DNA of 39,005 bases from Candidatus Nomurabacteria bacterium (GCA_009695015.1 SIBT01000001.1:1-39005); one strand, 5' to 3'. Shown: positions 15,920 through 24,605, numbered from the stretch's first letter. Program-made: numbers and translations. The notes: generated by a model from the sequence alone, not told the origin.

Positions 15920-18900
15920 TCAGATTTTATCAATTTTCACTTTAAATACTAAATCATCGATTTTAATTTCCTCCCCATCATTTTCGATAAATTTAATATC
16001 TCTCCCGCCAATTATTTTCAGAAAACTGTCTTTGAATTTATTTATTAAATTTTCTCCTACTTCATTTATTTTTATCGAAAGCGAAATTGTATCACTCGGG
16101 AGAAGTCTCATTTTCTTTCGCATTTCTTGCAAGGCTCTCACTAATTCTCGAAAATCTCCTTCTTGTTTTAATTCTTCTGTGATATTTGTGTCGAGCTCTA
16201 CTTCGTTTGAAATAGAATTATCAAAAATTATTTTTTTAACATTTAATTCTTCTTCAATTAAATCTAAATACTCACTTGATAACTTTCGACTTTCGATTTT
16301 CGACTTGAGTGAAGCGAGTGGCTGACGAACTTTCACGCCTGCCTTTTGACGAGCTTCTAGGCCCAGAGTCACGATTTTTCTGACTGTTTGCATATTAGTT
16401 AGAACTTTATCGCCTACGCGACTAAACACATCTAGAATTCCCTTGGAAACACTAGGCCATTCTACCAAATGCACACTTTCTGCATCATCTTCATACTTCA
16501 ATTTCAACCAAATATCTTCTGCCGTAAACGGCGCAAAAGGAGCGGTAATTTTTGCTAAAGTTTTTAAAACAAAATACAAAGTTTGCCTCGCATCTTTATC
16601 CCCTCCCTTTATTCGATCGCGTGAACGACGCAAATACCAAGTGGAGAGATCTCCGATAAAATCCCTTACACCTCGTACCGGCTCAAGCAATTTATAATTA
16701 TCCAGATTTTCGGTAGAAAGTTTTACCAATTCATCAAGTCGAGCCAGAATCCATTGATCTAAAATATTTTTAGATTTTGCTGGAATATTTTTCTCTAAAT
16801 TTTTATCTCGATAAAGTTCGTAAAATGCCAGCACATTGTAAAGTAAACCAAAAACTTGACTCGCAAGTAACGCAACTGTCTTTTCGTCAAAATTTTTAGA
16901 TTCGCCTGGTTGGTTGACCGAATACATCCACAGGCGAAGCGTATCAACACCGTATTTTTCCATCATGATCCACGGATCGACGACGTTACCGATTGATTTC
17001 GACATCTTTTTGCCATTAGCGTCGAGCAGATGCCCAAGACAAATTACATTTTTATACGAGAGTCCCCGCCCCATCAAAATGCCAACCGCATGCAAAGTAT
17101 AAAACCATCCACGAGTCTGATCGATTGCTTCACAAATAAAATCAGCTGGATATAAAATTTCTCGAGAATTAAAAGGATAATGATCTTGCGCAAAAGGCAT
17201 CGCGCCAGAATCAAACCAAACATCCATGACTTCTTTTGTGCGTATTAAATCTCCACCACAATGACACCTGAGAGTAATTTTATCAATATATGGTCGGTGT
17301 AAATCAAGCTCGTAATTTTCATTATGAGGAAGAGGAATAAATTCGTGCTCTATATGCAGAGATGCCGTTTTGTTTTTCATTTGTGAGTGGAAAATTTCCA
17401 ATGAGCGTTTTTGATTAGCATTTTCAATTATAGCAGGTATTAATTCCACAGAGAGTCCATGTGAAATAATAAGGATTGTTTCGTCTTGATATTTCTGATC
17501 AATATCATGCAAGAAATCTCCGATCCTATTCTTGCCATCTTGAAAACTTTCTCCTCCTGGAATTTTTTTATCAAATTCCCAAGTTTTGTCTTTCATAAAA
17601 TCCCAATATTCCGCAACTGGACGGTCCGAAAAATCTCCAAATTCTAATTCACGAATTCTATCATCGTAAATAATTTGATCTTTCGGAAAATTATTCTGTT
17701 CAGTAAATATTTCCGCTGTCTCTCGCGTACGCAAAAATGGAGAACAGTAAATTTTGGTAATTTTCTTATTTTTTAGTTCTTGGCAAGTTTTTAAAACCTC
17801 AGCTTTCCCTTTATCTGTCAAATGATTTATCTTTTGATTAGAAGAATAAATATTTTTCGCATTATTTTCTGCCTCACCGTGTCGCATCACAAAATATTTA
17901 TTGCCAGATTTTTTAGTTTTATCTTTCAAATCTGCGATACTTCCTAAAACTTCTACTTTTTTACAAGAAACACACTGCCAGACTGGTAGTGGTGTCCCCC
18001 AATATCGCTCACGAGATATCGCCCAATCTTTAATCTCACGCAACCATTCACCAAAACGTCCATCTCGTATGTGAATAGGTTCCCAATTTATTTCTTTGTT
18101 TTCACTAATTAATTTTTCCTTTATTTTTGGATCTGACATTTTTATATACCAAGAATCTCGCGCATAATAAATGAGCGCAGTATGACAACGCCAGCAATGT
18201 GGATATGAGTGTTTGTAATTTTCCTGTTTGAAAAATAAATTTCTTTTCTTTAGATCTTCAATAATATCCACAGCTAGTGTCGGCTTGCCATTTATATCGA
18301 CTTCTTTGACAAACCTGCCTTCTAAAAACTCAGTACCGTTTACAAATTTACCTTCGAGATTTACTAAGTGATGCTTTGGTAAACCAACCTTGGTACCAAG
18401 CTCGAAGTCATCTTGCCCATACATCACCGCTGTATGCACTATACCTGTGCCGTCTGTTGTATTTACAAAATCCGCTTCGTAAATTTTATATGCTTTATTT
18501 AATTTTTCTTTTTCTCCATCAGAAACTAAATTTGTAATGAATAGATATAATGGCTCGTATTCCATACCCACCATATCCTTACCTTTATGTTCAGCTATTA
18601 TTTCATAAGGTTCAGAAATTATAGAAAGTCGTTCTTTGGCAAGGACAAAAATTTCTTCTCCTATTTTTATCTCCACATAATCTATATCTTTGCCGACTGC
18701 GAGGGCGACATTCCCCGGCAATGTCCAAGGAGTAGTGGTCCACGCGAGAAAATACGCTTTCAAAAATCCAACTATAGGGAATTTCACATATACCGACAAA
18801 TCTTTCACATCTTCATACCCCTGCGCAAGCTCATGACTGGAAAGAGTCGTACCGCACCTCGGACACCATGGCACAACTTTATAATCCTTGTAAAGCAAAT

Positions 18901-19447
18901 TCTGGTCATTTATTTTTTTGACCACATTCCATACAGATTCGATATAATCATTTTGATAAGTCACATACGGATGCTCTTGATCAGCCCAATAGCCCATTCG
19001 CTTGGTGAAATTTTTCCATAATTCAATGTACTCCCAGACGCTGTCTTTGCACAATTTATTAAAAGCTGCAATACCATAATTTTCAATATCTGTTTTTGAT
19101 TTAAACCCAAGCTTTTTTTCTATCTGTAATTCGACAGGTAACCCATGCGTATCCCAACCACCCTTCCTGCGCACATGATACCCTCGCATTGTTTTATAAC
19201 GAGGAATAACATCTTTAAAAGCAAAAGGTGCCATCGTATGTAAAACTGGTTTGGAGTTTGTTGTGACTGGACCATCATAAAAAACAAATTCCCCTTTGGG
19301 CGAATCTTTTTGTAAAGATTTTTCAAAAATTTTATTCTCTTTCCAGAATTGCAAAACAGTTTCCTCACGTTTTGCCATGTCGGAGCTACCAGCGGAGACT
19401 GGAAGTGCTACATCGAATTTTCTATTTTCTTCTTGGTTATTTCCCAT
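15920..19447 (-). CDS. ileS: Isoleucyl-tRNA synthetase with inserted histidine-phosphatase domain
   Basis: It charges tRNA-Ile and edits mischarged Val. The 1175-aa protein has the CP1 editing domain with 'WTTTPWTLPGNVAL' (~236-249) and 'DGTGIVHTAVMYGQDDF' (~332-348). Cys pairs lie at 195/198, 418/421, 492/495 and 728/730. 'MDVWFDSG' and KMSKS (814-818) are intact. Residues ~515-705 (about 17333-17905) are a complete histidine-phosphatase (phosphoglycerate-mutase-like) domain: RHGE (522-525), 'YCSPFLRTRETAEIF', 'DDRIRELEFGDFSDRP', and SHG (662-664). It is placed between the third and fourth Cys pairs. The expected HIGH motif is degenerate (PVLHTM, 67-72). A T-box leader lies just upstream, so expression should respond to uncharged tRNA-Ile. 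The ATG is 2 nt after the terminator T-run, with no clear Shine-Dalgarno sequence. Confidence 0.95.
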   Translation of the reverse strand: MGNNQEENRKFDVALPVSAGSSDMAKREETVLQFWKENKIFEKSLQKDSPKGEFVFYDGPVTTNSKPVLHTMAPFAFKDVIPRYKTMRGYHVRRKGGWDTHGLPVELQIEKKLGFKSKTDIENYGIAAFNKLCKDSVWEYIELWKNFTKRMGYWADQEHPYVTYQNDYIESVWNVVKKINDQNLLYKDYKVVPWCPRCGTTLSSHELAQGYEDVKDLSVYVKFPIVGFLKAYFLAWTTTPWTLPGNVALAVGKDIDYVEIKIGEEIFVLAKERLSIISEPYEIIAEHKGKDMVGMEYEPLYLFITNLVSDGEKEKLNKAYKIYEADFVNTTDGTGIVHTAVMYGQDDFELGTKVGLPKHHLVNLEGKFVNGTEFLEGRFVKEVDINGKPTLAVDIIEDLKKRNLFFKQENYKHSYPHCWRCHTALIYYARDSWYIKMSDPKIKEKLISENKEINWEPIHIRDGRFGEWLREIKDWAISRERYWGTPLPVWQCVSCKKVEVLGSIADLKDKTKKSGNKYFVMRHGEAENNAKNIYSSNQKINHLTDKGKAEVLKTCQELKNKKITKIYCSPFLRTRETAEIFTEQNNFPKDQIIYDDRIRELEFGDFSDRPVAEYWDFMKDKTWEFDKKIPGGESFQDGKNRIGDFLHDIDQKYQDETILIISHGLSVELIPAIIENANQKRSLEIFHSQMKNKTASLHIEHEFIPLPHNENYELDLHRPYIDKITLRCHCGGDLIRTKEVMDVWFDSGAMPFAQDHYPFNSREILYPADFICEAIDQTRGWFYTLHAVGILMGRGLSYKNVICLGHLLDANGKKMSKSIGNVVDPWIMMEKYGVDTLRLWMYSVNQPGESKNFDEKTVALLASQVFGLLYNVLAFYELYRDKNLEKNIPAKSKNILDQWILARLDELVKLSTENLDNYKLLEPVRGVRDFIGDLSTWYLRRSRDRIKGGDKDARQTLYFVLKTLAKITAPFAPFTAEDIWLKLKYEDDAESVHLVEWPSVSKGILDVFSRVGDKVLTNMQTVRKIVTLGLEARQKAGVKVRQPLASLKSKIESRKLSSEYLDLIEEELNVKKIIFDNSISNEVELDTNITEELKQEGDFRELVRALQEMRKKMRLLPSDTISLSIKINEVGENLINKFKDSFLKIIGGRDIKFIENDGEEIKIDDLVFKVKIDKI

Positions 19448-19632
19448 ATAAAAAACTCGTCTTCATAAAACAGGTTTCTGTTTTACAAGGACGAGTTTTC
19501 CGCTCGTGGTACCACCTCGTTTTTTACCCGCCTCTGACGGGATTTCTCATTACAGCTATAACGGGCCTACCCGTCGGGTTCTACTTTAATTTCCTCCCGA
19601 AGCTTAGAGGTGATAACCTCTTCAACGCTTAT
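19448..19632 (-). ncRNA. T-box leader (riboswitch) of ileS
   Basis: Read on the - strand, the leader has a short hairpin (19621-19606) with 6 bp and loop UAUC. The loop carries AUC (19614-19612), an Ile codon, as specifier. Next come a GC-rich stem region with 'CCGUUA' (the conserved stem IIA/B pseudoknot motif), the T-box core AGGUGGUACCACG (19517-19505) with UGGU to pair with the tRNA 3' end, and then a terminator. ACGAG just before the core can pair with CUCGU of the terminator 5' arm, as an antiterminator needs. Stem I is far shorter than in typical Firmicutes T-boxes and resembles the ultrashort stem I of actinobacterial ileS leaders, but here a transcription terminator is present. Gene and codon agree. 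Confidence 0.88.
19450..19499 (-). terminator. Intrinsic terminator of the ileS T-box
   Basis: AAAACTCGTC (19499-19490) pairs with GACGAGTTTT (19461-19452), with an inner TAAAACAG/CTGTTTTA hairpin, followed by six T and then the ileS ATG almost at once. It is exclusive with the antiterminator formed by the T-box core. Confidence 0.85.
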
Positions 19633-19638
19633 ATGCAA

Positions 19639-19668
19639 AGTATAACATATAGTATTTAAAAATTACAA
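19639..19668 (-). promoter_or_regulatory. ileS promoter
   Basis: -35 TTGTAA (19668-19663), 18-bp spacer ending in TGT, -10 TATACT (19644-19639). Transcription should begin near 19632, just before the specifier hairpin. Confidence 0.65.
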
Positions 19669-19673
19669 ACTCA

Positions 19674-19708
19674 TAAAAAAACAGCGGACCAAATGAATGG
19701 GCCACTGT
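19674..19708 (-). terminator. Terminator of the 126-aa gene
   Basis: AAACAG/CTGTTT plus an inner GGNCC/GGNCC helix close on a loop of about 8 nt, followed on the - strand by seven T. It lies ~20 nt after the stop at 19728 and isolates the gene from the ileS promoter. Confidence 0.75.
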
Positions 19709-19727
19709 TTGCGTTTTGAGGATTTTC

Positions 19728-20108
19728 TCAGATTGTGAATACTGGATCGTGTTTCAATTTCTGAATGATCCAGTTAAAAAAATAATTCAAGGCAATTGTA
19801 ATTGCCTGGCTCATTCTGACGAGCAGTAGAAATTTATCTTTTTCTACCGTTTCAGGTGCCATCTTTTCCATTGGCATCTCTAACGCCAGATGAACCAAAA
19901 CATAGAAAGACCTTTCTGGTTTGAAAATGTCAATGTCCATCGTTAGCTTCTCCAAAAAACCTCTGTAAAATTTCTTGGCGTGGACAATATGGTCACGCGC
20001 GTGACCATAAATTACACACAAATCTTCTTGAGAAAGACTAGTGCCTTGTTTCAGAAAAGATGCTACAGCCACAAGAGTAGGACAATCCGATCCTCTTACT
20101 AAATTCAT
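19728..20108 (-). CDS. Hypothetical 126-aa protein
   Basis: I do not recognise this protein. It is mostly alpha-helical by composition, with no clear signal peptide; a hydrophobic stretch near the C-terminus ('AITIALNYFFNWII') could be a buried or membrane-facing helix. It contains 'CVIYGHARDHIVHAKKFYRGFLEKL', a His- and Lys-rich helix, but no known catalytic motif. It stands as its own unit: 168 bp of AT-rich DNA with an inverted repeat (20157-20173) lies upstream and a strong terminator lies downstream. Its base composition looks slightly richer in GC than the neighbours, which might mean later acquisition. No database relation can be claimed. Confidence 0.6.
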   Translation of the reverse strand: MNLVRGSDCPTLVAVASFLKQGTSLSQEDLCVIYGHARDHIVHAKKFYRGFLEKLTMDIDIFKPERSFYVLVHLALEMPMEKMAPETVEKDKFLLLVRMSQAITIALNYFFNWIIQKLKHDPVFTI

Positions 20109-20156
20109 AAGTTAAAAGAACTAAATGATTGGTTATGGTCGAACGAACAGCCAACA

Positions 20157-20173
20157 CTGTAATATATTTACAG
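20157..20173. promoter_or_regulatory. Inverted repeat upstream of the 126-aa gene
   Basis: CTGTAA-TATAT-TTACAG is a symmetric 17-bp site about 50 bp before the ATG at 20108, in the only larger gap (20109-20276) here. It has operator-like form; the promoter itself is not clear, and I see nothing else in this gap. Confidence 0.35.
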
Positions 20174-20276
20174 ATTAAATACAAGTTTTACGTAATATCC
20201 CGAATTCTAGCTTCAAGATTCCTAATTCTTTTATTTCTCTCTTTCTTCTTTTATTTTTTAAGTGAGCTTTATTTTT

Positions 20277-21677
20277 TCATGAGGTCTTGGATTTTAGTTC
20301 CTTCTTCCCCCCGCATGCAACCACAAAATTATCATGCATTTTTTTAATTTCACTTTCGGAAAGTTTCCCGAAAACATTGACCGCCTCATCTGACTTATTT
20401 TTAAAATCAAAATCTTTTTTTAAAATTTCCGGATGCACTTTGAGCGCATGATTATTTATTCCGAGAAGATACAGCCCAGAGAGCCTTCGCACTCGCGACA
20501 GTGCAACATACCCCTGTCCAAATTCAAAAACTTGTGATAAATCCATAACCGCCGCGTCCATGCTCATACCTTGGCTTTTATGCACTGTGATAGCCCAAGC
20601 TAGTCGAAGCGGGATCTGCGTGATCTGCGCACGAATTTTACCATTCTCTTCCACCGTCCAATCCATCGGCGCCACAACAATGCTGCATCCCCCTTTAGTT
20701 TTAATGATTGGGTACCCACTAAATTCTTCAAAACTGATGACTGTACCGAGAGTGCCATTCACAAATCTTTCTTTTGGATTATTTTTAGTGCACATCACGA
20801 CAGCGCCGATTTTGAGCTCTAAATTCTCCGGTGACAAACATCCTTTCTTGAGCGTCTCCATTGTCTTATCATTGCCACTTCCCGACATTCTGAATAATTT
20901 TATTTCTTCATTAATTTTTGCAAGCTCTGTATTGTTTACTCGATCCACATCCACGTTGTGGGAATAAAGTTTTGTAATATTCGCCGGCATCTTCCCCGCA
21001 TCAATTTTTCGAGCATTTATATGACCCATATGAATTTGCGAAAAATTATTAGTGCGTATTCCAGAGAGCACCGAAAGAAAATTAATATCATCTTGGCGGT
21101 GTTGTTCAGAAAGATAACAAACTATTAGCCGTGCGCGTTCCCAGGCTCCTCCACTATAAGCAAAAGTCCCCATAGGTCGAACCTCTCGAGTAAAAGAACT
21201 TTGTTTTTCTCTTTGTTTTTCTTCCGCATAATCTCTTTTTACAATCGGTGGCAATTGGAAAAAATCCCCAACTAGAATAATTTGTATTCCACCAAAAGGC
21301 GCACTGTTTTGTTTTATTTCCCGACAAACCATGTCCACCATATCAAGCGTATTCTCCGAGAGCATCGATATCTCATCAATAATAAGTACTCGTGTGCGAT
21401 TGATACGTTTAGAAATATATTCACTGCTCGTAATTTTATCTAATTCATATTTATCTAATTTTGTTTTAATGCCAATACCGCTCCAAGAATGAATCGTCAT
21501 CCCACCGATGTGTGTCGCCGCAATGCCCGTCGAAGCTGTGATGGCCGGCTCGACACCAGAAGCGCGTAAATAACTTACAAAATTATTTATTGTATGCGTC
21601 TTTCCAGCACCCGGCTCGCCAGTCAAAAAAACATTTGCGCCAGTTTTTAAAATATCTAAAGCTTCACTTTGAGTCAT
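20277..21677 (-). CDS. PIF1-family superfamily 1 DNA helicase
   Basis: PIF1-type helicases unwind DNA 5'-3' and help at G-quadruplexes, stalled forks and recombination intermediates. The 466-aa protein shows the superfamily 1B motifs in order: Walker A 'GEPGAGKT' (20-27), 'ASTGIAATHIGGMTIHSWSGIG' (motif Ia, ~48-69), Walker B 'IIDEISML' (~99-106), 'GDFFQLPPI' (motif III, ~137-145), 'AWAITVHKSQGMSMD' and 'VALSRVR' (motifs V/VI). The PIF1 signature helix is not obvious, so a bacterial PIF1/RecD2-like label is safest. It begins 15 nt after argS with TAGAAT 9 bp before the ATG. No convincing terminator is seen behind it. Confidence 0.92.
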   Translation of the reverse strand: MTQSEALDILKTGANVFLTGEPGAGKTHTINNFVSYLRASGVEPAITASTGIAATHIGGMTIHSWSGIGIKTKLDKYELDKITSSEYISKRINRTRVLIIDEISMLSENTLDMVDMVCREIKQNSAPFGGIQIILVGDFFQLPPIVKRDYAEEKQREKQSSFTREVRPMGTFAYSGGAWERARLIVCYLSEQHRQDDINFLSVLSGIRTNNFSQIHMGHINARKIDAGKMPANITKLYSHNVDVDRVNNTELAKINEEIKLFRMSGSGNDKTMETLKKGCLSPENLELKIGAVVMCTKNNPKERFVNGTLGTVISFEEFSGYPIIKTKGGCSIVVAPMDWTVEENGKIRAQITQIPLRLAWAITVHKSQGMSMDAAVMDLSQVFEFGQGYVALSRVRRLSGLYLLGINNHALKVHPEILKKDFDFKNKSDEAVNVFGKLSESEIKKMHDNFVVACGGKKELKSKTS

Positions 21678-21692
21678 CGCTCAAGTATTCTA

Positions 21693-23438
21693 CTACATTT
21701 TCTTCGGTGCAACGATACCGAGCAGGTGCAAGCCAGTCTTTATTACGAAAGTAACAGCATACGTCAGAGCCACTTTGTATCCGGAAGTTTTGTCTTCTTT
21801 ACTCACAATCAAATTATTACCGTAAAAGCTATTGAAGGCGCGGGCAACTTCGATCAAATAATTTGCAATATAATGTGGTTCGTATTCTTTGGAAGCTCGC
21901 AAAACAACTTCTCCAAATTTGTACAACAATTTCTCTACTTCAAAAATCTCAACTCCAAATGCATGCGGATCCGGTAAAATATTTTCTTTTTGCGCTTTTT
22001 CTAAAATAGAATTCGCGCGAGCATGCGAGTATTGTAGATATGGACCAGAATCTCCTTCAAAAGAAATAGATCTTTCAAAATCATAAACGATATCTCCGCC
22101 AGTTGATTGTTTTAGGATAGAATATTTTATTGCCGAGACAGCAACATCATCAGAAATCTTTTCCCTTTCTTCATTTCCAAATTCCCGGTCCGTCATCTTT
22201 TCTAAAACCAAATCACGAACGTCACTCAAAAGAGATTCACCTGTGATCACATTTTCTTTTCTCGAGCTCATCTTGCCACCCACGAAGCGCATCATGCCGT
22301 GCGTGATATGAAACATTTTCTTCTCATGTTCGGGATTAATCAGAGAGATAGCTTTAGCAACTACCTTCATATAATCCATCTGTTCGTTGGCAGTGACAAT
22401 GATAGATAAATTGAGACCCGGCTTTGTTTTAAATTTCTCTTCGGTGAGCCCGAGCTCCTTGGTCTCATAAGTAGATAAACCTTTGGATGTGATAAATACT
22501 CTAGTATGAAGTTTGGGATCGTATTTTTCAGCCTTGAAAACAATTGCATTATCAGATTCTTCAAAAATCATCTTGCTATGTGGAGCATCAATAACTTTAT
22601 CTAAATTATCTTTCACGATTCTCTCTCCAATCGGCGCCATCTGACTTTCTAAGAAATAAAAATCAAACTTTGTGCCGAGAATTTTATACAAATCCTCAAA
22701 AGCTTCCATCGTCGTCTTGAATCCCCAATCATATATTTCATTTATTTTTTTATCACTCTTGTCGTATATTTTCTTATTTATTTCATCTATTTCTATCTTA
22801 GCCTCCGAATTATTCTCGCATGCTTCTGACCCTTTCGCATAAGCTCTGCCAATATTTGCAGCTTGAAGCGTGCGCGTCCATTTTTTGTCTTGCAATTTAT
22901 CATTTTTCAAAAGTCCATAAATAGCCTTTGCCACATGCAATCCCACATCTCCCTGATAATTAACCCGAGATACTTCTGCGCCCGAGTGCGCCAAAATCCT
23001 CGCCACTGACTCCCCGATCGCATTCGTCATCAAATGCCCTATATGAAAAGGTTTGAAAGGATTGGGATCAGTGTACTCGATCATTATTTTTTTACCAGTA
23101 AGGACATCATTTTTCCCTATATTGTATCCTTGATTCAAAATTTCTTCCACACTTCGAGCAAAAAATTTGCGCGATAAATAAAAGTTTATAAACCCCGCGC
23201 CAGCAACTTGAATTTCCTGTATTTCAGGAAATTCACCGACAGTTTGTCGAAGAGTCGCAACAATCTTTTCAGCCAATTCTTTCGGGTTACTCTTCACATC
23301 CTTGGCGATAACTAAAGCAATGTTTGTAGAATAATCCCCCATCTTCAAATCTGCGGGATGTTCGAGAGCAATATCAGCAACTTCTATATCCAAATTTTTT
23401 AGAGCATCTTTTATTAAATTTTTTATTTTGTCTCCCAT
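21693..23438 (-). CDS. argS: Arginyl-tRNA synthetase
   Basis: ArgRS charges tRNA-Arg and, in this family, needs the tRNA for amino-acid activation. The 581-aa enzyme has an N-terminal Add1-like tRNA-contact domain (~1-100), 'PNPFKPFHIGHLM' with an intact HIGH, the insertion typical of ArgRS, 'KMSSRKENV' in place of KMSKS, and the C-terminal anticodon domain ('YLQYSHARANSILEKA... LLGIVAPKKM'). An ATG at 23453 is also possible. The one at 23438 was chosen because 'MGDKIKNLIKDAL' is a usual ArgRS start and TATTAT ends exactly 6 bp before it. It sits between dut and the PIF1 helicase. Confidence 0.95.
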   Translation of the reverse strand: MGDKIKNLIKDALKNLDIEVADIALEHPADLKMGDYSTNIALVIAKDVKSNPKELAEKIVATLRQTVGEFPEIQEIQVAGAGFINFYLSRKFFARSVEEILNQGYNIGKNDVLTGKKIMIEYTDPNPFKPFHIGHLMTNAIGESVARILAHSGAEVSRVNYQGDVGLHVAKAIYGLLKNDKLQDKKWTRTLQAANIGRAYAKGSEACENNSEAKIEIDEINKKIYDKSDKKINEIYDWGFKTTMEAFEDLYKILGTKFDFYFLESQMAPIGERIVKDNLDKVIDAPHSKMIFEESDNAIVFKAEKYDPKLHTRVFITSKGLSTYETKELGLTEEKFKTKPGLNLSIIVTANEQMDYMKVVAKAISLINPEHEKKMFHITHGMMRFVGGKMSSRKENVITGESLLSDVRDLVLEKMTDREFGNEEREKISDDVAVSAIKYSILKQSTGGDIVYDFERSISFEGDSGPYLQYSHARANSILEKAQKENILPDPHAFGVEIFEVEKLLYKFGEVVLRASKEYEPHYIANYLIEVARAFNSFYGNNLIVSKEDKTSGYKVALTYAVTFVIKTGLHLLGIVAPKKM

Positions 23439-23465
23439 TTTTTTATAATACATAACACCTAGAGC

Positions 23466-23888
23466 CTATTTCTTCCCTGTACTTCCAAACCTATCCTCAC
23501 CACGAACTGACTCACTTAGTGTATCAGTTTCTTCGAGTTTTGCTATAGTTACCGGTAAGATAACAAGTTGAGCAATTTTATCCCCCTCTTCAAAAGTATA
23601 CGGCTTATCAGATAAATTTACTAAATGTGTATTGTATTCACCTCGATATCCCGCATCAAACACTCCGCCCATGTGAGCAAGTCCAGCTTTCGAAATACTT
23701 CCTTTATCCATCACGATTGCACCGTATCCTTCAGGAATTTCTAGAGCAAACCCGTGCCAAAAACGATAATGTTCGCCTGGTTTTATTGTAGCCGTCTCCA
23801 TCGCATACATATCCATTCCTACATCCCCCGGATGAGCATAGCTTGGCAATTTTGCCCCCTCTTTTAGTTTTTTAATTTTGATTTTCAT
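23466..23888 (-). CDS. dut: Deoxyuridine 5'-triphosphate nucleotidohydrolase
   Basis: dUTPase hydrolyses dUTP to dUMP and PPi, keeping uracil out of DNA and supplying dUMP for dTMP synthesis. The 140-aa protein contains the five motifs of the trimeric enzyme: 'PGDVGMDMYA' (1), 'MDKGSISKAG' (2), 'GGVFDAGYRGEY' (3, with the catalytic Asp), 'QLVILPV' (4) and 'RGEDRFGSTG' (5, with the Phe that stacks on uracil). Motif 2 has 'DKGSIS' where many enzymes show 'PRSSLA/PRSGLA'. It starts 6 nt after tmk, so tmk-dut forms a thymidylate/uracil-control pair, with glyA just upstream supplying one-carbon units. Confidence 0.94.
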   Translation of the reverse strand: MKIKIKKLKEGAKLPSYAHPGDVGMDMYAMETATIKPGEHYRFWHGFALEIPEGYGAIVMDKGSISKAGLAHMGGVFDAGYRGEYNTHLVNLSDKPYTFEEGDKIAQLVILPVTIAKLEETDTLSESVRGEDRFGSTGKK

Positions 23889-23894
23889 TTTATT

Positions 23895-24593
23895 TCAAAA
23901 ATTTTTTATCTTTCTTATTAATTTTTTGTAAATTTCTTCATGGATATCAAGAAAGGTTCTAAGTTCTTTATTTTTCATGCATTCTATCTTTAACCAATTT
24001 TTTTGAGTTTTCGCTAGCCATAATGCGCTTTGGATAGAATTTTTTAAGAAATTTTTATCTTTCTCGTGAACATCTTTCTTGTTGCCCAAATACGCGCGAG
24101 CGCCTTTATAATTTCGATCTTTGATTAATTTTAAAACTATATCGAGCGGCAAAGATAAATATACAGTCAAATCCGGCGCTGGAATTTTGAAAACTTTGTA
24201 TTCCATCTCCGAAAGCCACTCTAAAAACGCTTCACGTTTTTTTACATTATAAATTTTCCCTCCTTGATGAATTTGATTTGAAGAAATATAACGATCCATC
24301 ACCACGATGTATCCTTTTTTAAGCCAGTTTTCTATCTTTTTTTTAGATTCCCATCTGTCAGCCGCGTATAGGACAGAAGCGATTTTTGGGTGAATATTTA
24401 CCCACTTATAATATTGTTCGGAAAGACAATGCGCAATAAATTTTCCAAAAAAATTATCTTCGTAGCGTGGAAAATGAATAAAACGTACTTTTCGTCCATC
24501 TTTGCGAAAATGCTTCATGAGCAAGTTTGCTTGGGTAGTCTTCCCACTCCCATCTGTGCCGTCTATTACAATCAGTTTGCCCCTTTTAGACAT
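23895..24593 (-). CDS. tmk: Thymidylate kinase
   Basis: It phosphorylates dTMP to dTDP with ATP. The 232-aa protein has the P-loop 'GTDGSGKT' (12-19), 'FPRYEDNFFGKFI' (dTMP-binding Arg region), 'ADRWESK', the 'DRYISSNQIHQG' DR(Y/F) motif with the Ser/Asn contacts, and a basic lid with 'KDRNYKG'. The lid Arg/Lys pattern suggests the type with catalytic residues in the lid. TATAGT ends 6 bp before its ATG, and a hairpin with a T-run lies between it and glyA, so tmk-dut can be transcribed on its own. Confidence 0.92.
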   Translation of the reverse strand: MSKRGKLIVIDGTDGSGKTTQANLLMKHFRKDGRKVRFIHFPRYEDNFFGKFIAHCLSEQYYKWVNIHPKIASVLYAADRWESKKKIENWLKKGYIVVMDRYISSNQIHQGGKIYNVKKREAFLEWLSEMEYKVFKIPAPDLTVYLSLPLDIVLKLIKDRNYKGARAYLGNKKDVHEKDKNFLKNSIQSALWLAKTQKNWLKIECMKNKELRTFLDIHEEIYKKLIRKIKNF

Positions 24594-24599
24594 AGAAGA

Positions 24600-24605
24600 A
24601 CTATA
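24600..24605 (-). promoter_or_regulatory. -10 of tmk-dut
   Basis: TATAGT (24605-24600) ends 6 bp before the ATG at 24593, which would make a leaderless transcript. No good -35 box was found. Confidence 0.4.

Noticed and set aside
20129..20347. Small + strand frame with hydrophobic product
   Set aside because: It overlaps the helicase 3' end in antisense, has no promoter or ribosome site and its composition is that of an AT-rich shadow frame.
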